A DNA stretch of 48,961 nt from assembly GCF_014697375.1 (NCBI RefSeq), contig NZ_JACJRS010000042.1, positions 1-48,961 on the forward strand. The letters are read 5' to 3'. The position numbers and the translations under genes are program-made. Source of the DNA: Phormidium sp. FACHB-1136. Lineage in GTDB: Bacteria; Cyanobacteriota; Cyanobacteriia; Phormidesmidales; Phormidesmidaceae. Positions 43,460-48,961 of this stretch are shown one piece after another. The notes under the pieces are model-generated. The model was not told where the DNA came from. It saw nothing but the letters and a program-made list of their open reading frames with translations, and ran no database searches. How positions within the stretch are numbered: position 1 is the first letter of the stretch; every line of letters starts with the position of its first letter.

Positions 43460-43489
43460 ATAGTAAGCTACGGTTTTGAAGGAAGTCAA
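43460..43489 (-). promoter_or_regulatory. Sigma-70-type promoter for the DUF4278 gene
   Basis: On the minus strand TTGACT (43489-43484) stands 18 bases before TACTAT (43465-43460). The boxes are close to the consensus, and lie about 140 bases ahead of the DUF4278 start, which implies a leader of about 130 bases. Confidence 0.65.
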
Positions 43490-43958
43490 GGGAGGGGTTG
43501 AACTGTTACGGTTCTTCATAGGGGGATCTTCTGTCCTTTGTCCTTAAAGAAGCGACGCTCCCAGGCCATATCTCATAAAGCAGCGCCCCACCTGCACACC
43601 GACTTTTCGCGGGATTTTGCAGACGTTTCAGGCCATTCACCTGGCCTCCACGGGAACCGTCCAGCAGGGTAGCCACCGCTGGGAAGAACGTCGCAAGATC
43701 ATTCGCCTCATGGGCTTCCCGGCTTGCCAGTCTTCTCTCCTAAAGTAACTCCTGTCAACCTGCGGAATGTCGGTTGTATAAACCGTAGCCCCGTGGGAGA
43801 GGGTTTGGGGCGAGGGCTCAAGCACAAGCCGGAAGAAGGTTGCTAACCCCCAGATGGCACCCTAGGGTGGCCCATCGGCTAAGGGGAAACCACTGTGGGA
43901 AGATAGAAGGATCGTCTTTGGCGTACGGTGCCTCAGCCCGCCTAGCCCTCGGTTTGCC
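43490..43958. other. 469-bp gap without a recognised gene
   Basis: A 62-codon open frame lies on the minus strand at 43637-43825, but it has no homology that was recognised and no ribosome site. It could be a decayed mobile-element end. No RNA gene was identified. Confidence 0.4.
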
Positions 43959-44408
43959 ATGCCCAGCCTCTACAGTGAAGTCACCATCGACGCGCCCCGG
44001 TTTGCCGTCTGGGATGCCCTAATTCGCAAGGAAGAATGGCATCGCTGGAATACCTTTCTCTACGACTGCGACCCCAGCCGCCCCATCCGCCCAGGGGGGG
44101 ATATCTTGCTGGCCCTGCGCCGCCTAGAAGGGGAGGACGAAACCGAGTTTCAGCCCCGCATTTTGGTGGTGCAGCCCAACCGCTGCCTGCGCTGGATGGC
44201 CAAAGTTCCTGGTTTTCGCAGTGAACACGTCTTTGAACTGGAAGACATCGGCCCCAACCGCACCAAATATATTCACCAGGAACGGGTATCGGGGATGCTG
44301 TCCCGCGTGTTTTTGCCCTTCATCCGCCGCGATGAAAAAGAGGGGATCAGCCGCATGAGCCGCCAAATCAAACGCTACGTGGAGCAGGACTATCGCCGTC
44401 AGTGGTGA
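43959..44408 (+). CDS. SRPBCC-family protein
   Basis: This 149-residue START/SRPBCC-type helix-grip protein binds a hydrophobic ligand in a cavity. The opening strand SLYSEVTIDAPRFAVWDALI and the core EWHRWNTFLYDCDPSRPIRP fit the polyketide-cyclase/dehydrase-like branch. The next strands carry DILLALRRLEGEDETEFQPR and PNRCLRWMAKVPGFRSEHVF, followed by the C-terminal helix MSRQIKRYVEQDYRRQW. The ligand is not predictable from sequence. Its last bases overlap the end of the facing permease gene by ten. The start is ATG 43959. Confidence 0.83.
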   Translation: MPSLYSEVTIDAPRFAVWDALIRKEEWHRWNTFLYDCDPSRPIRPGGDILLALRRLEGEDETEFQPRILVVQPNRCLRWMAKVPGFRSEHVFELEDIGPNRTKYIHQERVSGMLSRVFLPFIRRDEKEGISRMSRQIKRYVEQDYRRQW

Positions 44409-45334
44409 TCCTTGTGTCGCCATGCGGTGACGGTGTAGAGGGCGAGGGCCGTCCAAATGCAGCCGAAGGTGATCAGGTGGGTGGAGGTGAAGGGTTCGCC
44501 ATAGACCAGCACCCCCAGCAGCAGGGCAATGGAGGGAGCCAGGTATTGAAAAAAGCCCAGGGTGGCCAAGGTCAGGCGTTTGGCGGCGGTGTTGAACCAC
44601 AGCAGCGGCATGGAGGTGGCCACTCCAGCCCCCATAAATAGCAGCGTCAGAGGGATGGTTTGGCCAAAATGCCCCTGCCCGGTGAAGCCCAGATAGCTAA
44701 CAAAGGTCAGGGTGACAGGCGTAATCAGCAGGGTTTCCACCGCCAGCCCGACCAGGGGAGCCACGGGGGTCGTCTTGCGCAGCAGCCCATAGAAGGCAAA
44801 ACTAACCGCCAAACTCAGGGCAATCCAGGGCACGGTGCCGAACTGCACGATGAAGTAGCCCACCCCCACCGCTGCCAGGGCCACCGCTACCCGTTGCAGC
44901 GGATGGAGCCGCTCCTTCAGAAACACAAACCCCAGCAGCACCGTGACTAGGGGGTTGATGTAGTAGCCCAGGCTAGCCTCCACCACCTGGTCGCTGTTGA
45001 CGCCATAGATATAGATGCCCCAGTTGACGCTGAGCAAACTGGCGGTGAGGAACAATACCCCCACCCGGCGCGGCTGGCGCAGTAGGGCCACCAGATCGGA
45101 CAATCGCCCCTGTACCAGCAAAATTAGAATTAAAAACACCGCCGACCAAATCATGCGATGGCTCAACACCTCTACCGCTGGGCTAATGCCCAAGAACTTC
45201 CAGTAAATCGGCAGCAGCCCCCAGGCTCCGTAGGCCATCAGGGCATAGAGGACGCCACCACCGGGGTTAGGTTGACTGGAGGAAAGCGCTGGGGAAGACG
45301 GTACAGGGGAGGAGTGGGCCAAGGGTTCACACAA
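44399..45334 (-). CDS. rarD: RarD/EamA-family membrane permease
   Basis: This 311-residue, ten-helix permease is of the drug/metabolite transporter superfamily, RarD branch. It begins after a Ser/Pro-rich leader with GGGVLYALMAYGAWGLLPIY, and the second EamA half starts near WIALSLAVSFAFYGLLR. The family motif SVNWGIYIYGVNSDQVVEAS (about residue 100-120) and LGYYINPLVTVLLGFVFLKE are typical of RarD. In other bacteria RarD is linked to chloramphenicol sensitivity. The substrate is unknown. The first codon is a TTG at 45334 and the start could be further in. It ends 10 bases inside the SRPBCC gene and lies next to the broken IS5-type element. Confidence 0.85.
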   Translation of the reverse strand: MCEPLAHSSPVPSSPALSSSQPNPGGGVLYALMAYGAWGLLPIYWKFLGISPAVEVLSHRMIWSAVFLILILLVQGRLSDLVALLRQPRRVGVLFLTASLLSVNWGIYIYGVNSDQVVEASLGYYINPLVTVLLGFVFLKERLHPLQRVAVALAAVGVGYFIVQFGTVPWIALSLAVSFAFYGLLRKTTPVAPLVGLAVETLLITPVTLTFVSYLGFTGQGHFGQTIPLTLLFMGAGVATSMPLLWFNTAAKRLTLATLGFFQYLAPSIALLLGVLVYGEPFTSTHLITFGCIWTALALYTVTAWRHKDHH

Positions 45335-45415
45335 GAACGAGTAGGTGCCAGAGGGTCTATTTTAGGCCGATTGCTCCACCCCTGCATTGGCCTGCGCCCA
45401 CGGCAGTGGGCACTA

Positions 45416-46162
45416 GACTTGTTGCGAAATTGAGCGATAACAGCCCCTGAATCGGGCGAACCCCGTTGTACCATGCTGAACGTCCAACGCGCCCTCCAGA
45501 ATGACCGACGGCGTTGGGGAAAAAGATGGCGCTACCGCAGCGGAAAGTGACGAGTCTTGAGGGGTTTGTCGAAGCCTTCCCCGACGTGAAGGGTGTGATC
45601 CTCGATGGGACGGAGCGCCCGAACCAGCGGTCGAAAGACCGGAACCCACAGAAGGAGGATGACTCCGGCCAAAAGAAGCGTCATACCCGCACGCATCGGG
45701 CCGGGGTGGCCCCCGACCGCTCGATTCTCCTATTCAGCACCGCCTATCCCGGCAAAGCCCACGATAAAGGCATCCTGAATACCGAAGGATGAGCCGAGTG
45801 GATCCCCGATGCGGTCAAGATCCAGGGTGATTTAGGCTTTCAGGGGCTGCAAAACGAATATGTCAACGTCGAGATTTCCCACAAGAAACCGAAGGGGGGA
45901 CACCTCACCGATGAGCAAAAAGCAGAGCATCAAGCCCTGGCCCGAGAACGGGTGGTCGGGGAGCACACCTTTGCAGGGCTAAAACGCTATGGGATTGTCC
46001 GTCAGGTCTACCGCAATCGTAAACCGGGATTCGATGACCGGTCGATGCTGACCGCATCGGGGCTCTGGAACTTTGATCTGATGGCCGCTTAACCGAGGGC
46101 GGGGAAGGGACCCATGGGCAATGCTTGTAGTTGTCTACTTTTCCGCTATTTCGCAACAAGTC
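45416..46162 (+). mobile_element. IS5-type insertion sequence, 747 bp, broken transposase
   Basis: The ends are perfect 15-bp inverted repeats: GACTTGTTGCGAAAT at 45416-45430 and its complement at 46148-46162. A TA flanks each end directly, which fits a 2-bp TA duplication as in the IS427-like branch of IS5. The transposase inside has an internal deletion and an in-frame stop, so the copy is dead on its own but its ends could still be moved in trans. Confidence 0.85.
45473..46092 (+). pseudogene. IS5-type transposase, deleted and stopped
   Basis: An ATG at 45473 gives MLNVQRALQNDRR, a typical IS5 N-terminus, which runs out after 25 codons. The catalytic part restarts in another frame with VKGVILDGTERPNQRSKDRN (first Asp), RTHRAGVAPDRSILLFSTAY, then a TGA at 45790-45792. 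The frame continues beyond it, with KIQGDLGFQGLQNEYVNVEI and ERVVGEHTFAGLKRYGIVRQ (catalytic Glu), to TAA 46090-46092. An internal deletion near 45540 plus the nonsense codon mean it cannot make a working enzyme. Confidence 0.85.
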
Positions 46163-46313
46163 TATTACTTTGATCGTACCTCGCCCGAATGAACTCCGCT
46201 ATAGTTATTTTCATGGAGTACTCTAAGGGCGCAGATACGTTAGGTAAAGACGATAGCGGTTTACAATTCTATGTATTAGCAGTTCATATATTGATTACAA
46301 GGAACCTTTTGGC

Positions 46314-46646
46314 ATGGCCGAAATTCAATTTGCCCGTGGTATCGCCGAGCCCGTCATTCCTGATGTGCGCCTCACCCGCGCTAAGGACGGATCCAACGGC
46401 ACCGCCACCTTCTACTTCGACTATCCCCAAGCCCTGTCTGAAAACGGCGTGGAAGTGACCGGGATGTATCTCGTAGACGAAGAGGGGGAACTGGTGACCC
46501 GCGAGGTAAACGGCAAGTTCATCAACGGCGAACCCGCTGGCATTGAGGCCATCTACGTGATGAAAAGCGAAGCCGATTGGGATCGCTTCATGCGGTTTAT
46601 GAACCGCTACGCCGAGAAAAATGGCCTTGGCTTCACTAAAAGCTAG
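46314..46646 (+). CDS. psb28: Photosystem II assembly factor Psb28
   Basis: This 110-residue protein binds photosystem II assembly intermediates (RC47) on the cytoplasmic face and helps protect or form the reaction centre. The sequence matches the family almost throughout: [54 protein letters not shown] and the end [20 protein letters not shown]. The start is ATG 46314 with AAGGA about nine bases upstream. It sits 12 bases ahead of moaB, so both are likely co-transcribed. A dead IS5-type element ends 150 bases upstream, so the promoter must lie in that short gap or in the element; the gap also holds AT-rich boxes. Confidence 0.97.
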   Translation: MAEIQFARGIAEPVIPDVRLTRAKDGSNGTATFYFDYPQALSENGVEVTGMYLVDEEGELVTREVNGKFINGEPAGIEAIYVMKSEADWDRFMRFMNRYAEKNGLGFTKS

Positions 46647-46658
46647 GGGATCGCAGCC

Positions 46659-47153
46659 ATGGCCCATCCCCGCCCCCTAGATCGTCCCGTTGGCTGTGCG
46701 GTGATCACTGTCAGCGACACCCGCACCCCCGACACCGATCAGAGTGGATCACTGATTCAAACCAGCTTGACAGCGGCGGGCCATCGGGTGCTGGATTATC
46801 ACATTGTGGTCGATGAGCCAGATCTCATTCAGGATTTAGTCATCCAGTGGGGCGCAAACACCGCCCTAGATGCCATCCTCGTCAACGGCGGCACCGGAAT
46901 TGCCCCCCGCGACACCACCTACGACGCCCTAGAAGCCCTGCTAGAGAAAACCCTTCCCGGCTTTGGTGAACTGTTCCGCCATCTGAGCTTCCAGGAAATT
47001 GGATCCCGTGCCATGGCCTCCCGTGCAGTGGCGGGAGTGTATCGGGGTAAGCTGCTATTTTCTCTGCCCGGTTCCAGCAAGGCGGTGAAATTGGCGATGG
47101 ATACCCTGATTTTGCCGGAACTCCCCCACCTCGTGAGCTTGCTGCGGGGATAG
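46659..47153 (+). CDS. moaB: Molybdenum cofactor biosynthesis protein MoaB
   Basis: This 164-residue protein is of the MoaB/Mog fold that adenylates molybdopterin or helps insert molybdenum. The signatures GCAVITVSDTRTPDTDQSG and ILVNGGTGIAPRDTTYDALE (the GGTG loop that binds the substrate) are complete. The later VYRGKLLFSLPGSSKAVKLA is the pterin-binding end. The length is usual for the family. It is 12 bases after psb28, an odd functional pairing that probably reflects shared transcription and not a shared pathway. Its stop codon lies inside a hairpin shared with the facing ycf46 gene (47149-47176). The start is ATG 46659. Confidence 0.95.
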   Translation: MAHPRPLDRPVGCAVITVSDTRTPDTDQSGSLIQTSLTAAGHRVLDYHIVVDEPDLIQDLVIQWGANTALDAILVNGGTGIAPRDTTYDALEALLEKTLPGFGELFRHLSFQEIGSRAMASRAVAGVYRGKLLFSLPGSSKAVKLAMDTLILPELPHLVSLLRG

Positions 47154-47176
47154 GGCGAGGGAGCCTCGCCCCTATC
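47149..47176. terminator. Hairpin overlapping both stop codons of facing genes
   Basis: GATAGGGCGAGG (47149-47160) pairs with CCTCGCCCCTATC (47164-47176) with one bulged base and a three-base loop. It contains the moaB stop (47151-47153) and the last codon of ycf46 (47172-47174). It would act as a bidirectional terminator, though no T tract is present. Confidence 0.65.
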
Positions 47177-48704
47177 GAGCAGGGACGAAGCGTTCCTTCG
47201 CTATGGCGCGGAGGCGGTTGATGTCTTCCCGACGGGTGACGGACAGGGGTACGGTACGCTTGACTTGTTCAACCACAAGGGCCGTATCGGCGGGGCGATT
47301 TTCGTAGAGGGCGCGGTAGTGGGCGGTGATAATGGCCTGTTCGATTTCGGCCCCACTAAAGCCCTCGGTGACGGCTACCAGGGTGGGCAGGTCGTAGGCT
47401 TCTAGCCCTTGGTTGCGAAGGTTGAGGTGGATTTTGAAAATGTTTTCCCGTTCGTTATCGTCGGGCAAATCGACAAAGAAGATCTCGTCAAAACGGCCCT
47501 TACGCAACAGTTCCGGCGGAATAGCCGACAGATCATTGGCCGTAGCCACCACAAAAATTTCCTGGGATTTTTCTTGCAGCCAAGTCAAAAAATAGCCAAA
47601 CAGCCGCCGACTGAGCCCCCCGTCGGCATCGCTGTTGCTTTGGCCCATGCTTTTTTCAATCTCGTCAATCCACAGGATGCAAGGGGCCATGGTTTCGGCA
47701 AGCACTACCGCCCGCCGAAAGTTTTTGTCCGACTCGCCCACATATTTGTCGTACAGTCGCCCTGCATCCAACTTTAGCAGGGGCAAATTCCACTGACGGG
47801 CAATGGTTTTGGCCGCGAGGGACTTGCCACAGCCCTGAATCCCCACAATCAAAATGCCCTTGGGAGCGGGCAGGTTAAACTTACGGGCCTGGGGCGTAAA
47901 GCCAACCCGTGCATAGGCCAGCCAGCGCTTCAACCCCTCAAAGCCACCCAGTTCTGCCGCGTTGGTTTCTGGGGGAAAATAATCTAAAAGTCCTTCCTCA
48001 TGGATGACCTGGGCCTTGCGGTCAATGATACGTTTAACGTCGTCGGCGTTGAGTTTGTTGTCGTGGTAAGCGGCATAGGAAACTACCTTGCGCGTTTGGC
48101 TCAGGGTCATCCCTCGCAAAGCCTTGACAAGGGCATGGACGACTTCAGGGGTTAACTCAACCGCCACCTTGCCATTAACCGACCTAGCAACCTTAGAAAC
48201 TTCGGCCATGAGCTCCTCTGGTTCTGGCAGTTTCAAATCTAAATAGGCCGCATCCTGGGCCAGTTCTGGCGGCAAAACGACCCCGCTACCACTGATCACA
48301 ATCGTGGATCGGTTGAGGGAAAACTGTTGCACCACCTCCCGAAACTGGCGAGCCACGACGGCATCCTTCAGGTGGGGAGCAAAGTCCTTGAGCCAAAAAA
48401 TAGCCTTAAAGCTCATATCCTGGATGTGGCGCAGCATATCGATGGGTTCGGCGGTTTTGGGCAGGGCTTGTCCGCGCTTACTACCTGGGGGCGCATACTC
48501 ATTCTGCCAGCGGTTGTCAGGGCTTTCGGGAGAACGCATCAAGCCCTGGGCAATGCTCCACTCAAAGATGGGCATTTGCATATCGGTGCAGGCCTTTTGC
48601 ATCAGGGTTTGTACCCGCTCCTCCTCCACCGTTTCAATTACAATCACTGGATGGAAGGAAACCACCAGGGTCTTGAAGTGCTGCACGCTGTCTTTGAGGG
48701 ACAT
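47172..48704 (-). CDS. ycf46: Ycf46-type AAA+ ATPase
   Basis: This 510-residue AAA+ protein is of the Ycf46 group, which is encoded in some chloroplasts and in cyanobacteria. The first 220 residues are family-specific ([19 protein letters not shown]). The AAA module has Walker [19 protein letters not shown] (about residue 280), Walker [12 protein letters not shown], the arginine-finger region [18 protein letters not shown] and sensor-type residues [20 protein letters not shown]. Ycf46 has been tied to photosynthesis and CO2-uptake regulation in Synechocystis, which fits its place beside psb28. The ATG at 48704 is followed by [14 protein letters not shown]. Convergent with moaB. Confidence 0.9.
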   Translation of the reverse strand: MSLKDSVQHFKTLVVSFHPVIVIETVEEERVQTLMQKACTDMQMPIFEWSIAQGLMRSPESPDNRWQNEYAPPGSKRGQALPKTAEPIDMLRHIQDMSFKAIFWLKDFAPHLKDAVVARQFREVVQQFSLNRSTIVISGSGVVLPPELAQDAAYLDLKLPEPEELMAEVSKVARSVNGKVAVELTPEVVHALVKALRGMTLSQTRKVVSYAAYHDNKLNADDVKRIIDRKAQVIHEEGLLDYFPPETNAAELGGFEGLKRWLAYARVGFTPQARKFNLPAPKGILIVGIQGCGKSLAAKTIARQWNLPLLKLDAGRLYDKYVGESDKNFRRAVVLAETMAPCILWIDEIEKSMGQSNSDADGGLSRRLFGYFLTWLQEKSQEIFVVATANDLSAIPPELLRKGRFDEIFFVDLPDDNERENIFKIHLNLRNQGLEAYDLPTLVAVTEGFSGAEIEQAIITAHYRALYENRPADTALVVEQVKRTVPLSVTRREDINRLRAIAKERFVPAR

Positions 48705-48776
48705 GGCAAGTTCTCGTTAAGGGGACTAGACAAACACCGCAGGGGCAACGAATCACCCCTAACCCTCATTAGTCTA

Positions 48777-48857
48777 ATGACTGAATTGCACCGACACCTG
48801 CTAGAGATTGTTCAACGCCTACCCACCGACGTTGTATTGAGGGAGGTCAACCGTTAA
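48777..48857 (+). CDS. Very short open frame (26 codons)
   Basis: The frame ATG 48777 to TAA 48855-48857 codes for MTELHRHLLEIVQRLPTDVV and LREVNR. The pattern LLEIVQRLPTDVV is like the opening of short antitoxin-like families, but it is too short to decide, and no ribosome site is clear. It lies between ycf46 (minus) and the gene at the window end. Confidence 0.2.
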   Translation: MTELHRHLLEIVQRLPTDVVLREVNR

Positions 48858-48908
48858 GCTGTTAGTCATCTAAACTGCGTATAATACATTAAAATTCTGG
48901 AATAAGCC

Positions 48909-48961
48909 ATGGGAGTCAGAAACTATCTAACGTCAGAGGAAAAGCAAGAGCTTCAGAAGCA
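48909..48961 (+). CDS. Start of an IS630-like transposase, cut by the window end
   Basis: The first 17 residues, MGVRNYLTSEEKQELQK, resemble the N-terminus of cyanobacterial IS630-type transposases. A TATAAT at 48880-48885 lies about 24 bases upstream of the ATG. The remaining gene is outside the window, so the call rests on these residues alone. Confidence 0.45.
   Translation, partial: MGVRNYLTSEEKQELQK

Noticed and set aside
43637-43825. 62-codon frame in the gap before the SRPBCC gene
   Set aside because: No recognised homology, start signal or neighbour support. It may be mobile-element debris but this could not be shown.
1-48961. tRNA or rRNA genes
   Set aside because: The gaps were read for the GTTCGA-type T-loop and the conserved rRNA segments; none was convincing.

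Overview
The window looks like a chromosomal stretch of a fairly GC-rich cyanobacterium. The strongest signs are psb28 (a photosystem II assembly factor), a Ycf46-type AAA ATPase, a PedR-like LuxR regulator, a complete pilG-H-I-J-L phototaxis/pilus chemotaxis cluster with a PatA-type regulator, a DUF4278 protein and a chloroplast ISE2/Ski2-like RNA helicase. Nothing seen fixes the genus. No rRNA, tRNA or CRISPR array was found by eye.

Layout. 1-1306: an IS630-type element with a -1 frameshift, abutting a decayed IS4-like transposase. 1537-10087: Ski2-like helicase, an RND efflux permease with its membrane-fusion adaptor, and MsrA. 10237-14958: a convergent pair, a subtilisin-like peptidase with an AT-rich extension facing a membrane-anchored nSTAND NTPase with pentapeptide repeats; a 96-bp MITE-like element lies between them. 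15006-17907: hisS, PedR-like regulator, a secreted DUF4168-like protein, adenosine-specific kinase. 18374-28787: the pil chemotaxis cluster on the + strand, ending in a 1697-residue CheA/PilL with tandem repeats. 28768-34649: SBP-GGDEF-EAL protein, a two-domain peptide-type ABC ATPase, a zinc-ribbon protein and a GntR/FCD regulator. 34757-37891: small or poorly characterised genes, a cupin, and a CoA-disulfide-reductase-like enzyme with a rhodanese domain. 37938-40305: an AT-richer island holding a DUF4157 (eCIS-core) protein with a papain-like C-terminal tip, a downstream gene in an immunity-like position, and a fossil copy of the CoA-disulfide-reductase gene on the far side. 40372-45334: M3 oligopeptidase, DUF4278 protein, SRPBCC protein, RarD/EamA permease. 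45416-46162: a broken IS5-type element with intact ends. 46314-48704: psb28-moaB and, convergent with them, ycf46. The last 53 bases open another gene that resembles an IS630-type transposase.

How genes fit together. PilG/H/I/J/L form one signalling pathway: receptor PilJ, adaptor PilI, kinase PilL and two receiver proteins. They probably steer type IV pilus motility, and the neighbouring SBP-GGDEF-EAL protein could add cyclic-di-GMP input. The RND permease and adaptor make an efflux pump; no outer-membrane channel gene is in the window.

The most unusual biology is in two candidate conflict loci. In both, a GC-rich conserved N-terminal part is joined to an AT-rich, unrecognised or effector-like C-terminal part: the peptidase/nSTAND pair (10237-14958), and the DUF4157 toxin-like gene with its downstream partner (37938-39930). 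The second is bracketed by a gene and a relic of the same gene. Functions for these two loci are inferred and untested.
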